This document shows positions 16,187-25,630 of a stretch of DNA of 64,000 nucleotides, piece after piece. Origin of the DNA: DAOPYU01 sp942493245 (GTDB taxonomy: Bacteria; Sumerlaeota; Sumerlaeia; UBA8349); assembly GCA_942493245.1 (NCBI GenBank), contig OW818685.1:2418001-2482000 (forward strand), in the 5' to 3' direction. Positions within the stretch are counted from its first letter, which is position 1; each line of letters begins with the position of its first letter. The notes under the pieces were generated by a model that saw only the letters and a list, made by a program, of their open reading frames with translations, had not been told where the DNA came from and did no database searches. A program made the translations under genes and the position numbers.

Positions 16187-19100
16187 ACTAGGGGGACCAA
16201 AGCCGCATAAGTTCCGCAACAAGCTGCTGCTCAACCAGTGGCTGGTGAGCCTGTTCGGTATCGATCCGCTCACCGAACACAAAGTAAATGGCAAAGTGGT
16301 TCGCCCCTTTCACAAATTGACCGAACCTATCCGTGATCCGCGTCTGGAAGGGTTGGACAAGGATAATCTGCATTTCTTCTACCACCATCTCGGCGATAGC
16401 CCGCTATTCAGCTATGCCGATCCTGCGACTGATTTCCCGGGCTTTCGCATCAGTCGCGATATGCTCTTGACCTACGAGCAGAACATCGTCCGCCATACAC
16501 TGGCGATCAACGAAAAGCGCCACCGGCCGGTGGTGTGGAAATATTACCAATGGCTGACCCTGATCTTTGTTGAAATCTACCTAGACCGCTTCTTTGGCAA
16601 TCGTGAAGGGATGCTCGCCGATCTCAACGCTTTTGTTGAACGATTCAACCGCAACTGGGACGATTATGCTGATGTGCCGCCCTACAACGAGGATGACCTG
16701 AACAAGATCTGCATGCAGAACGCCACCGGCAGCGGCAAGACGCTGCTGATGCACGTCAACCTGTTGCAATACCGGCACTACGCCGCAATGCATGGGAAGG
16801 ATAAAGAACTCTCCCGTGTCATCCTGCTGACACCCAACGAGCGTTTGTCCGAGCAGCACGTCGCCGAGTTCAACGAAAGCAATATTCAAGCGGCCAGATA
16901 CCTGCAATGGCGCAGCGATATGTTTGGCTCGGTTCAGAGCCTCGATCGTGTGGACGTGCTTGAGATCACCAAACTGGCCGATCAGGAAGGCCCAAACACC
17001 ATCGCCACGCGAAGCCTTGGCGACCAAAACCTCCTTCTGGTCGACGAAGGCCATCGAGGTATGAGCGGCAAAGAAGAAGGCGTCTGGTTCACCCGGCGGT
17101 CCGATCTCTGCGCCAGGGGGTTCACCATCGAGTATTCGGCCACCTTCGAGCAGGCTGTTCAGGCTTCGGGCAACTCGGACTTCGAGAACAGTTACGCCAA
17201 GACGGTCGTTTTTGATTACTCCTACCGGTGGTTCTATGAGGACGGTTTCGGTAAGGATTATAAAATTGACAACCTGCCGCATCCAAACAAGGAAACAATC
17301 CAGCGACTCATCCAAAAAGGCAATATCAAGGCGGCTTCCAAACTGGACAACGAGCGGAGCATAGCCGAAGCAATGCTTCCATCATTCATGACCGCCTGCC
17401 TGCTGAAATTTTATCAACAACTCCGTATTTACGAGGAGAAGGCCAAAGATTTCGAGCCGTTCAATCTGGAAAAGCCGCTGTGGGTCTTTGTCGGCAGCAC
17501 GGTTTCCTCGGGCAAGATGAGCAAGGATGAACAGATCGTGGCCACGGACGTGGCACTGATCATCCAGTTTATTGCTGACTTTCTCGATAACCAGCAGGCG
17601 GCGGCGCGGCGCATGCACGAGATCCTCACCGGCAAAGGCCAGGATACCGGCCTGCTGGACAAGGATGGAAACGACATCTTTGCCGGGGCCTTCACCTATC
17701 TGGCCCGGGCCATGAATGGTGGTGAAACTGTTGAAACCCTCTACCGGGACATTCTCGCTAGGCTGTTCAACCATGCCGCAGGCGGCCATTTGTCACTGGA
17801 TCGCATCAAGGGAGAATCCGGCGAAGTTGCCTTGCGTGTGGGCACGAGTGAGACGCCCTTCGGTCTGATCAACGTCGGTGATGCCAAAAGCCTGTGCGAC
17901 CACGTGGCCGAGGTGGCAACGCAGAATGACACACGACTGACCGTGGAAGACAGTGACTTTACCGAGGCCATGTTCGCCTCCGTAAAGGATTCCACATCAT
18001 CGGTCAACCTGCTTATCGGCTCCAAAAAATTTGTTGAGGGCTGGGACTGCTGGCGCGTCAGCACCATGGGCCTGATGCATGTCGGGCGCTCGGAAGGCTC
18101 GCAAATCATTCAGCTCTTCGGGCGCGGTGTCCGCTTGAAGGGTTACGAGTGGAGCCTCAAACGCAGCGGCCATTCCCATGCGCCGGTCCGACCGACCTTC
18201 ATTGAGGAATTGGAAACCCTCAACGTGTTCGGTATCGAAGCCGACTTCATGGAGAAGTTCCGGGAGTTCCTCAAAGAGGAAGGCCTTCCCGGCAACGAGC
18301 GCCGTAAGATCATTACTATCCCGCTGAATGTCACCTATGACTTCGGCAAGAAGCTCAAAATCCTCCGTCCTAAGCGGAAAGCCTCTGACGGCAAGGAATA
18401 CGACTTCAAAAAGGATGCGGCGGTACCAACAGTCGGGGATATCCCGGACTACATGACGGACAACAAGGTTGTCGCCGACTGGTACCCGCGCATTCAGGCC
18501 ATGCAGTCACGCGGTACATCTCTGGCGACCCAGAAAGACAAGGTTTCGTTGCGCGAACAGCACTTGGCCCTGCTGGACTATGACACGCTTTTTTTCGATC
18601 TGGAGCAGTTCAAACGCGAACGGAGCTGGTACAACTTCAACATCACCAAGGATGGCATCAAGCGCCTGCTTGGAAATCCGAACTGGTACACCCTCTACCT
18701 GCCGGAAACCCGCCTGAACCCGGTAACCTTTGATGGCGTGTTCTTGTTGCAGCAGGTGGCATCCGAACTTCTGAAGCGGTACTGCGATCACTACTACAAC
18801 TATCGCAAACGGGAATACATAGAGCCACGCCTTGAACTGCGCGACCTGACTCCGGATGATGACAACATCCCGCGGGAGGAGTTCTACCAGCTCATCGTGG
18901 ACGGCGATGAGGAACAGGTCATCCAGGGAATTCTGCAGATCAAGAAGGATCTGGAGCAGAAGAAGGATGATCTGCTGAAGGTTGGCGATCTGAACGCCTG
19001 CAATTTCGGCAAGCACCTATTCCAGCCACTCTTTCACGTCCGGCGCGGTGGTAAAATCACCATCCTGCCTGTCGCCCTCAACGAAAGCGAATATCAGTTT

Positions 19101-19541
19101 GTCACCGATCTTAAGACTTGGTGCGATGCTCACAAATCCGCTCTGGAAAAGGACGGAATGGAACTCTTCCTGCTCAGGAACATGAGCAGAGGTAAAGGCG
19201 TGGGATTTTTCGAGGCGAGCAGATTCCACCCGGATTTCATTCTGTGGATGCTCGTTGGTGGAAAACAGTACGTCACCTTCATCGAACCGCACGGCATGTT
19301 ACACGAAGGCCCCGCCAGCGAGAAGGTTTTGTTCTACAAACGGATCAAGGATGTCGAGCAACGTTTGAAGGATCCAACAGTGATCCTCAACAGTTTCATC
19401 CTTTCCTGGACGCGGTACCCGCAACTGAAATGGGACAACACACAGGATGAGTTCGAGGATATGCACGTGCTGTTCATGACGGACGACCGGGACAGATACA
19501 TCGACAAACTCTTTGCCCGACTGAGGGGGATGGTGAAATGA
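16173..19541 (+). CDS. Type III restriction-like Res subunit (helicase-nuclease), 1122 aa
   Basis: ATG 16173 follows GGGGGGAA and lies in the end of the DUF4276 gene. NATGSGKTLLMH (near 184) is motif I; LLVDEGHRGMSG (about 287-298) is the DExH equivalent; EGWDCWRVSTMGLM and IQLFGRGVRLKGYEW (about 615-660) are motifs V and VI. The C-terminal part has PDFILWMLVGGKQYVTFIEPHG: Pro-Asp at 1020-1021 and Glu-Pro-His at 1038-1040, where PD-(D/E)xK nucleases normally have Lys. The protein should translocate on DNA and cut unmodified targets with Mod. It ends in an ATGA overlap with the PHP-ATPase gene. Confidence 0.87.
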   Translation: MAKRKLGGPKPHKFRNKLLLNQWLVSLFGIDPLTEHKVNGKVVRPFHKLTEPIRDPRLEGLDKDNLHFFYHHLGDSPLFSYADPATDFPGFRISRDMLLTYEQNIVRHTLAINEKRHRPVVWKYYQWLTLIFVEIYLDRFFGNREGMLADLNAFVERFNRNWDDYADVPPYNEDDLNKICMQNATGSGKTLLMHVNLLQYRHYAAMHGKDKELSRVILLTPNERLSEQHVAEFNESNIQAARYLQWRSDMFGSVQSLDRVDVLEITKLADQEGPNTIATRSLGDQNLLLVDEGHRGMSGKEEGVWFTRRSDLCARGFTIEYSATFEQAVQASGNSDFENSYAKTVVFDYSYRWFYEDGFGKDYKIDNLPHPNKETIQRLIQKGNIKAASKLDNERSIAEAMLPSFMTACLLKFYQQLRIYEEKAKDFEPFNLEKPLWVFVGSTVSSGKMSKDEQIVATDVALIIQFIADFLDNQQAAARRMHEILTGKGQDTGLLDKDGNDIFAGAFTYLARAMNGGETVETLYRDILARLFNHAAGGHLSLDRIKGESGEVALRVGTSETPFGLINVGDAKSLCDHVAEVATQNDTRLTVEDSDFTEAMFASVKDSTSSVNLLIGSKKFVEGWDCWRVSTMGLMHVGRSEGSQIIQLFGRGVRLKGYEWSLKRSGHSHAPVRPTFIEELETLNVFGIEADFMEKFREFLKEEGLPGNERRKIITIPLNVTYDFGKKLKILRPKRKASDGKEYDFKKDAAVPTVGDIPDYMTDNKVVADWYPRIQAMQSRGTSLATQKDKVSLREQHLALLDYDTLFFDLEQFKRERSWYNFNITKDGIKRLLGNPNWYTLYLPETRLNPVTFDGVFLLQQVASELLKRYCDHYYNYRKREYIEPRLELRDLTPDDDNIPREEFYQLIVDGDEEQVIQGILQIKKDLEQKKDDLLKVGDLNACNFGKHLFQPLFHVRRGGKITILPVALNESEYQFVTDLKTWCDAHKSALEKDGMELFLLRNMSRGKGVGFFEASRFHPDFILWMLVGGKQYVTFIEPHGMLHEGPASEKVLFYKRIKDVEQRLKDPTVILNSFILSWTRYPQLKWDNTQDEFEDMHVLFMTDDRDRYIDKLFARLRGMVK

Positions 19542-22309
19542 CTTCGGCAACGCATATAGGAAGCAAATGGTGGAAGTCTGATTTCCACACACATACTCCC
19601 AAGTCAGACGATTACGGCCGGGGGGATGAATCCTTTAAGAGCATCGAACTGGAGGAATGGCTCCGGAAAGCTATGGAATCCGGTCTCGACTGTGTGGTGG
19701 TAACGGATCACAACGCGGGCGGCTGGATTGATGTATTGAAGGCCAAGAACAAGGAACTCCGAGATCGCGACACGAAGCCCATCTGGTACAGGGAACTGAC
19801 TATTTTCCCGGGGGGTGAGATTACGGTTGCCAACAGCAGTAGTCGCGTTCATCTGCTCGCGGTTTTTGACCCAAGTTGCGATAGCCAAAAGGTGACTGGC
19901 GTTCTGGGTTCATGCGGGATCACAGCCGGATATGGTGACGACCAGAACACATCCACGACTACGGGCTTTGTCGAGACGGTTCGAAAGATTACCGAGGCAA
20001 GCGGGGTTGCCATTCCAGCTCACATTGACGGTTCAAAGGGGTTGCTTGAGGGTATCACAGCCCTGACGCACGAGCTCGAAAAAAGCCTGAAAGATGTATC
20101 GGCCGCAGAATTTTGCGATCTTCACAAATTCGACAACGCGGAACCAACCTTGAAAAAGGCGGTTGACCGTCTTGCAAAAGTGGCTGGCTCTGACGCCCAT
20201 AAACCTGACGATATCGGGAGGCACTTCAGCTGGCTCAAGATGAGCAGCCCATCTATCGAGGGTCTGCGGCTGGCATTGCTGGATCACGAGTTTTGCGTAA
20301 AAAACCAATCCGAAAACCCTAATCGCCTGCCCGATATCTTCTTGTCAAAGCTGACTATCCAAGCCATGCGTCACTGCGGCCGCATTAGTGGCCAACCATT
20401 CGTCACCCAATTGCATCCGCATTTCAATTCAGTCATCGGCGGACGAGGAACCGGGAAATCCACCATTCTTGAATCCATCCGGATTGTTTCACGCCGTGAT
20501 CAGAATCTGGCTACTGAAGCGCCCAGGGTAAAGGATGAACTGGATAAGTTCATGAAACTGTCGCAGAACAAAGGCGTCATGCTGAATGACACTGAAATTC
20601 TGCTGGAGCTCCACCGGCGTGGCAAGAATTACCAACTGCGCTGGAGATTTGACGGACAAGGCGCTGTGCTGGAGGAGGAAGTCAACAGCGTTTGGCAAGA
20701 AATCGAGGCCGGTGACCTTAAAGGGCGGTTTCCGATAAGCATTTTCAGCCAAAAGCAGATCAACGAACTGGCATCAAATCCACGAGGGCTATTAGAGGTT
20801 GTTGACCGTTCACCAGAGGTGGATCGAGCAGAATGGAAATCACGCTGGGAAAGTGCCAAAAGCCAGTTCCTTCAATTGAGGGAGCGAAGAAGAGAACTAT
20901 TGCGGCAACTGGCTGGCGAGCAGCAAATTCGTGCGAAGCTGGGAGACGTTGAGAATGACCTGAAACAATATGAAGAAAAAGGTCATGGTGAGGTGCTCAA
21001 ACAGTATCAGAAACGCAGCCAACAAAAGAATGGCCTTCCCGATGACCAGATTTTTGATGACCTTGCGTCTGGCATAAGGGATCTTGCATCCAATGCCGGG
21101 CTGTCCGATTTTCCTGCACATTTATTCGATAAGCAGGATGAAACCACTGCCGAGATCAGGGCGATTCACGAACAAACAGCGCAAGATCTAAAAAAGGTTA
21201 GTGAAACGCTTGGCAAACTCGCCGACAGCGTTGATGCACTAAAGGCCCAAAGGGCAGAAAGCATTTCCTCAAGCAAATGGTACCAGGCAGTACAGGCAAG
21301 CATCGCCGCTTATGATGGGTTGGTCAAAGAGTATGAGGAAAAGAAGAGCCTATTAAGTATTTCTCTTTACGGTGAATGGGTTCAACAGCGCAATCAATTG
21401 CAGCAGCAGTTGAAAAAACTGGATTCCGTGCGAAAGGAAACAGAGTCGACGGAAAAACAGATCAAGGAATCCCTGGTGAATCTTGAGGAATTACGTGCGG
21501 AGCTGCTCGGAAAAAGAAGGAGTTTTCTTAATAAGGTCATTGGAGCGAGCTCATTTGTGCGCATGGAATTAGTTAAGTATGGCGACGTGAGCACATTGGA
21601 AAACGAATACCGCTCCTTGCTCAATCTTGAAGATGGAAAGTTTGTAAGTTCGGTATGTGACCGGGAAAACAAGCAGGGCCTTCTCTGGGCGTTTAGCAAA
21701 TGGGAAGACGATAAAACACCTGAAACTGACTTGCCGCAGCTAATTTCGGAGATTAAAGTTAGAACACTTGATATCGCCAGAGGTCAGGTTTCCGGCAATC
21801 ATGGTACGTTTGACAATCGCTTGAAGAAGTTACTTGAAACACAACCGGCTATTTTCGATCAACTCGAAGTGTGGTGGCCGGAAGATATGCTACGGGTCAA
21901 GTATTCGAAAGACCCGTTCTCGGGGAAATTTGATGATTTGGAGAAAGGGTCTGCCGGGCAGAAAGCAGCGGCGATTCTTGCATTCTTGCTAAGTCATGGC
22001 AACGAGCCATTGATTATCGATCAACCAGAGGATGATCTGGATAACGCACTGATCTATGACCTCATCGTCAAGCAGATTCACGAGAACAAGAATAAACGTC
22101 AGATTGTCATCGTGACCCACAACCCTAACATCGTCGTAAACGGAGATTCCGAACTAGTCCATGTCCTGAAATATGAAAACGGTCAGGTACGAATCGACCA
22201 ACAAGGCGGCCTTGAGGAAACATCTATTCGAGATTCGATCTGCACCATAATGGAAGGCGGTCGACAAGCCTTTGACAAACGCTACAAGCGAATAACGTTG
22301 GATGTTTAG
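19538..22309 (+). CDS. PHP-domain / SMC-like ATPase fusion (TrlF-type), 923 aa
   Basis: Residues 12-240 are a PHP phosphoesterase domain with its metal ligands visible: DFHTHTP (14-20), VVTDHNAGG, AHIDGS and GSDAHKPDD. An ATPase follows: GGRGTGKST (about 301-309), a coiled-coil arm of some 300 residues (about 430-740), a signature-like GSAGQKAA (near 804), Walker B LIIDQPEDDLDNA (near 825) and VTHNPN. This resembles Rad50/RecF-type enzymes with a phosphoesterase at one end, so DNA or RNA processing driven by ATP is likely. Proteins of this make-up are called TrlF family ATPases in annotation. Last intact gene of the defence operon. Confidence 0.85.
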   Translation: MTSATHIGSKWWKSDFHTHTPKSDDYGRGDESFKSIELEEWLRKAMESGLDCVVVTDHNAGGWIDVLKAKNKELRDRDTKPIWYRELTIFPGGEITVANSSSRVHLLAVFDPSCDSQKVTGVLGSCGITAGYGDDQNTSTTTGFVETVRKITEASGVAIPAHIDGSKGLLEGITALTHELEKSLKDVSAAEFCDLHKFDNAEPTLKKAVDRLAKVAGSDAHKPDDIGRHFSWLKMSSPSIEGLRLALLDHEFCVKNQSENPNRLPDIFLSKLTIQAMRHCGRISGQPFVTQLHPHFNSVIGGRGTGKSTILESIRIVSRRDQNLATEAPRVKDELDKFMKLSQNKGVMLNDTEILLELHRRGKNYQLRWRFDGQGAVLEEEVNSVWQEIEAGDLKGRFPISIFSQKQINELASNPRGLLEVVDRSPEVDRAEWKSRWESAKSQFLQLRERRRELLRQLAGEQQIRAKLGDVENDLKQYEEKGHGEVLKQYQKRSQQKNGLPDDQIFDDLASGIRDLASNAGLSDFPAHLFDKQDETTAEIRAIHEQTAQDLKKVSETLGKLADSVDALKAQRAESISSSKWYQAVQASIAAYDGLVKEYEEKKSLLSISLYGEWVQQRNQLQQQLKKLDSVRKETESTEKQIKESLVNLEELRAELLGKRRSFLNKVIGASSFVRMELVKYGDVSTLENEYRSLLNLEDGKFVSSVCDRENKQGLLWAFSKWEDDKTPETDLPQLISEIKVRTLDIARGQVSGNHGTFDNRLKKLLETQPAIFDQLEVWWPEDMLRVKYSKDPFSGKFDDLEKGSAGQKAAAILAFLLSHGNEPLIIDQPEDDLDNALIYDLIVKQIHENKNKRQIVIVTHNPNIVVNGDSELVHVLKYENGQVRIDQQGGLEETSIRDSICTIMEGGRQAFDKRYKRITLDV

Positions 22310-22311
22310 GT

Positions 22312-22407
22312 ATGTTTGAAACCACAGACGACCTACTACAGCAATCCGGCTGGGCGAAGATTCCTGTCCCGGTTCAGCGGGAAATGGACAACCGGCCGTT
22401 TAATTAA
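22312..22407 (+). pseudogene. N-terminal stump of a further defence-operon gene
   Basis: ATG 22312 comes two bases after the PHP-ATPase stop and reads MFETTDDLLQQSGW, then stops at codon 32 after a stretch that does not look natural. The opening resembles that of AlbA_2/Schlafen-like ATP-binding proteins that start MF-x-T-x-x-x-L and often neighbour restriction genes. I read it as a gene cut off by the mobile elements that follow. The family guess is weak. Confidence 0.35.
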
Positions 22408-22507
22408 GCGAATGCGGACGGTTGTTCCTTTGGATTTTAGACGCGTTTTTTTAGGAAAAGGCAGGTCTTTCGTCCAATGAGGGGCGGGGAGGAGACACGC
22501 CCCGAGA

Positions 22508-22893
22508 GTCTGGTTTTCGGAGAGTTTCGAGAGTATGGCCGAAGGTCTGCAGAACGCCCTGTTGGCAATTGGGGGGCGTACCGCAGGTTCACCAGACCGA
22601 CTGCCTGACCTCTGTGCGGTCAACAAACTGGGCAACGTTGAGGAGTTTACCGATCGCTACCGCGCCCTGCTGGCCCACTACGGGCTTAAGGGGCTTCGCA
22701 GCCAGCCCCGTACGCCGCACGAGAATGGCGATGTGGAGCAACGCAATCACCGCTTCAAGCGCGCCATGGAGCAGGCCCTGATCCTGCGCGGCAGCCGGGA
22801 GTTCGAAAGCCGCGAGGCCTACGAGGGGTTTGTCCGGGATCTGTTCGATCAACTCAACGCGGGACGCTCCGAACGCTTGCGCCAGGAGATGCC
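22508..22893 (+). pseudogene. istA: IS21-family transposase (IstA) C-terminal fragment
   Basis: The reading VWFSESFESMAEGLQNAL, then FTDRYRALLAHYGLKGLRSQ, PRTPHENGDVEQRNHRFKRA and SREAYEGFVRDLFDQLNAGR is the DDE-domain end of IstA. Between 22569 and 22615 the frame slips and returns (the +1 frame reads GGVPQVHQTDCLTS), so two compensating indels are present. Both ends are lost; the right end is cut by the insertion at 22894. A dead remnant. Confidence 0.8.
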
Positions 22894-23618
22894 TGGAGGG
22901 TGCGGAAATTAATAACGCACGTAACTGAAGGAATTTCGGGTCGATTTGTCATTCGAGAACTTGGGTGGGAATGTTCCGTGTTTTTGGACAAGATAGTCAC
23001 GATTGGGGGACAAAGACGGGCCGACTGTGACAGATTTTCCGGATCAAAGTAGAACCACCGCGCGAAAGACGTAGTTGTCCCTTGTTCATGGTGACAGTTT
23101 CAGATTTCGTCTTTACAGGAGAAACGCGGTTCCAATACTTTTCCTTCTCCCTTCGACTCAAGCCGCCTCCCGTTCGTACCAGGCCAAGACGCCTCCGAGA
23201 TCCGTTTTCCTGACAATCTTTCCCTCGGCATCGGAAACAAATTCCAGTTCGGGACTCGTCTTGAAAGTCAAGACCCTGTTCCAGATGTCCCGCCCCTGAT
23301 GCGGACGCTTGGTGTGGTAATATCGCAACCAGGTGCGCTGGATATAATCCAGATGGTCAAAGATCAAACAGACGAAATGATTGAGGCATTGCGCTTTGAA
23401 GGTCCCGATGTAACTCTCGACAAAAGCGTTCGCCCTGGGCGCCCGGGGCGGGATCGGAAGACACCGTGTCCCCGCATCCTTCCAGAAATCCTTGAACTGG
23501 GCCATGAACTTCGTGTCGCGATCATGGATAAGAAACCGAGCGTCCACCCCCATATCAGTGAGCCACATCGTTGCGTTCCGGGCCTGTTGTACCACCCATC
23601 TTTCGCCGGTCATCCGCT
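22894..23618 (-). mobile_element. Truncated third copy of the ~1.9-kb rve-type IS
   Basis: Begins with TGGAGGGTGCGGAAATTA, the same left end as the two full copies (23687 and 34525), then about 260 bases without a gene, then the C-terminal part of a related transposase. The other half of the element is missing. It interrupts the IS21 fragment. Bases 23619-23686 are foreign to the IS; on the minus strand they read TIRAVFERIPVVPMW, a scrap I cannot identify. Confidence 0.75.
23158..23613 (-). pseudogene. Transposase C-terminal fragment (rve domain), 151 codons
   Basis: Reads ERWVVQQARNATMW, LIHDRDTKFMAQFKDFWKDA and AFVESYIGTFKAQCLNHF, aligning to the last 150 residues of the full transposases at 23963 and 34803 with about 85% identity by eye. 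It keeps the second Asp and the Glu of the catalytic triad, but the first Asp is lost, so it is inactive. Confidence 0.8.
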
Positions 23619-23686
23619 TGAGAAATCAACCACATCGGCACCACGGGAATACGTTCGAACACTGCGCGGATTGTACGGTTGCTCGT

Positions 23687-25579
23687 GGAGGGTGCGGAAA
23701 TTAGTACGCGATGAAATGGCTGATTTTTCGGGGTCAGAACGCAATTTTCGACACGCAAGATCGACCATTTTCTTGATCGCGGATGTCGGTTCCTGACGAA
23801 AAGAAGGATTTTGAGGATTGGAATTCTACTGCGGATGTGGCAATTATCGAACAGTGACGTCGTTCTGTCGGGATATCACCCGAAAGATGCAGTTGTCCCT
23901 TTTCATGGCAAGAGTCACCGTCTTTACTGGAGAAAACTTGGATCCGATATTTCCCCTCGAACTCAAGCCGCCTCCCGTTCGTACCAGGCCAGGACGCCAC
24001 CGAGGTCCGTTTTCCGGACAATCTTCCTTTCGGCAGCGGAAACAGATTCCAGTTCGGGACTCGTCTTGCAGGTCAAGACCCTGTTCCCAATGTCCCGTCC
24101 CTGATGCGGACGCTCGGTGTGGTAATATCGCAACCAGGTGCGCTGGATATAATCCAGATGGTCAAGGCTCAGGCAGACGAAATGATTGAGACATTGCGCT
24201 TTGAAGGTCCCGATATAGCTTTCCACAAAAGCGTTCGCCTTGGGCGCGCGGGGTGGGATCGGAAGACACCGTGTCCCCGCATCCTTCCAGAAATCCTTGA
24301 ACTGGGCCGTGAACTTCGTGTCGCGATCATGGATCAGAAATCGCGCGTCCAGCCCCTTGTCCTCGAGCCACATCGTTGCGTTTCTGACTTGTTGCGCTAC
24401 CCATCTTTCGTCTGGGTGAAAAGTCGGATAACTCGCAAGGACCCTCCGACTGCCGAGGTGAATAAACACCAGCACCCATGCGGTCCGAATCCCCGTCAGA
24501 CTGTAGATCGGCTTTGTGAAGAAATCGACAGCGACAAGACTTTCCATGTGTCCCCGGACGAAGGTACTCCACGGCATTCCCGGCGCGCTCTTGCTTTTGG
24601 CTGGCGACGGGGGAAACCCTTCGCGTTTGAGAATCTCCCGGATCGTCGTCAACCCGATCCGGAATCCCAGTTTCCGCAGTTCGCCCCAGACGCGTTTGTA
24701 GCCCCAGTGGATGTTGTTTGCGACCATCGAGACGATGAGCCGGACAATTTCCGGAGAGGTCTCCGGCCGTCCCGAGGTTTTTCGGGGCTTGTCCGGTGCA
24801 GTGGAACGAAGCCATCGACGATAGGTTCCCGGCTTGACCACCAGCATGATCCCCTGTACATCATGTCCACACGCCGCGCCCAGCCGGATCAGTTCCGCGC
24901 GTTCGGCCGGGGTGGGGGTGATTTTCAGGGTATGAACCCGGCTGCGAAGCATCTGGATCTGGAAAATCAGAAACTTCATCCGGGCGTTGTACCTGGGCAT
25001 GAAAAAATGCGCGAAAAAGGTCAGGAGCGCGAGAAGAAAGTTCGAATTCATGGGTTTTCCAACGTCATTTTATCTTCTTGTATCTTCAGTTATCTCAGCA
25101 GTTCAGGGCGATTCTGGATTTCCGCACCCCCAAACCATGAGAGCAAAACGCCAAGCGTAGGGAAAATGCCCGGAAAGATCAAGGTGAAGCGGGGAGTCGA
25201 AGTGGGAGTCGGACAGGGAAAGAGAGGAATTGACCTCCAAATCCGGCAATGGAGTCGGTCGAGCCAACGGAAGAAAACAGGGCAGAACAGAGGGGCGGGG
25301 AATCGGATTTGAGACCAGAAATCGGGAATTTCACGACTCGGGCCGAAGGGGTAGAAGTCTGACGAGACAACTCCTGTCCCCACAATACTCGGCGAGGAAA
25401 AAACTCTCCGTTTTTCTCCGGCGAAGAATATTCGGCTAAATTTTTTTGAAGAGGCAATTTTACTTCCCCTTCCTCAAACGACGGAAAGAATAATTCGACT
25501 CACAATAGCCCTTGTTTGCAGGGCGATTCGCTGTTTTTCCCCAGAGAGTATGAGTTCGTTTTTCAAGGCGCTCCCTCCA
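23687..25579 (-). mobile_element. Full rve-type insertion sequence, copy A (1.9 kb)
   Basis: Ends are TGGAGGGTGCGG (23687) and its imperfect inverse GGCGCTCCCTCCA (to 25579). One transposase gene lies on the minus strand. The ~520 bases upstream of it (25052-25579) hold no gene I can support: the frames there differ far more between copies A and B than the transposase does. No target duplication is visible. Oriented the same way as copy B, with a metal-efflux operon between them. Confidence 0.8.
23963..25051 (-). CDS. Transposase, rve/DDE integrase-core family (copy A), 362 aa
   Basis: A helix-turn-helix region is suggested by TPAERAELIRLGAACGHDVQ and KPGTYRRWLRST (about 45-90). The DDE core shows VAVDFFTK (first Asp, near 170), LIHDRDTKF (second Asp, near 240) and AFVESYIGTFKAQCLNH (Glu, near 275), ending YYHTERPHQGRD. 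All catalytic residues are present. It differs from copy B at only about eight residues. It is IS3/IS481-like in its core, but I cannot fix the IS family. Probably functional. Confidence 0.85.
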   Translation of the reverse strand: MNSNFLLALLTFFAHFFMPRYNARMKFLIFQIQMLRSRVHTLKITPTPAERAELIRLGAACGHDVQGIMLVVKPGTYRRWLRSTAPDKPRKTSGRPETSPEIVRLIVSMVANNIHWGYKRVWGELRKLGFRIGLTTIREILKREGFPPSPAKSKSAPGMPWSTFVRGHMESLVAVDFFTKPIYSLTGIRTAWVLVFIHLGSRRVLASYPTFHPDERWVAQQVRNATMWLEDKGLDARFLIHDRDTKFTAQFKDFWKDAGTRCLPIPPRAPKANAFVESYIGTFKAQCLNHFVCLSLDHLDYIQRTWLRYYHTERPHQGRDIGNRVLTCKTSPELESVSAAERKIVRKTDLGGVLAWYEREAA

Positions 25580-25597
25580 CACATCCCACGCAACCCC

Positions 25598-25630
25598 GTA
25601 TCCCCGGGGGATCCCCCCCCCCGGGGATAC
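25598..25630. repeat. Long GC-rich inverted repeat after the efflux operon
   Basis: GTATCCCCGGGG (25598-25609) and CCCCGGGGATAC (25619-25630) pair perfectly around nine bases. It lies downstream of the minus-strand efflux operon and next to the IS end. It may act in termination, though no T tract follows on the minus strand. From 25631 to 25749 no separate gene is supported, but the efflux pump frame stays open past its stop (see findings). Confidence 0.6.

Noticed and set aside
7609..22309. DISARM or BREX system
   Set aside because: The SNF2 helicase plus methylase recalls class 1 DISARM, but no drmA, drmB or drmC product is coded here. BREX markers PglZ and BrxC are also absent.
24104..25312. 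402-residue plus-strand frame in IS copy A (and its match in copy B)
   Set aside because: Exact complement of the transposase gene, whose catalytic motifs are intact on the minus strand.
25090..25383. 97-residue minus-strand frame present in both IS copies
   Set aside because: The two versions differ at about a fifth of residues while the transposases differ at about 2%, so there is no sign of protein constraint.
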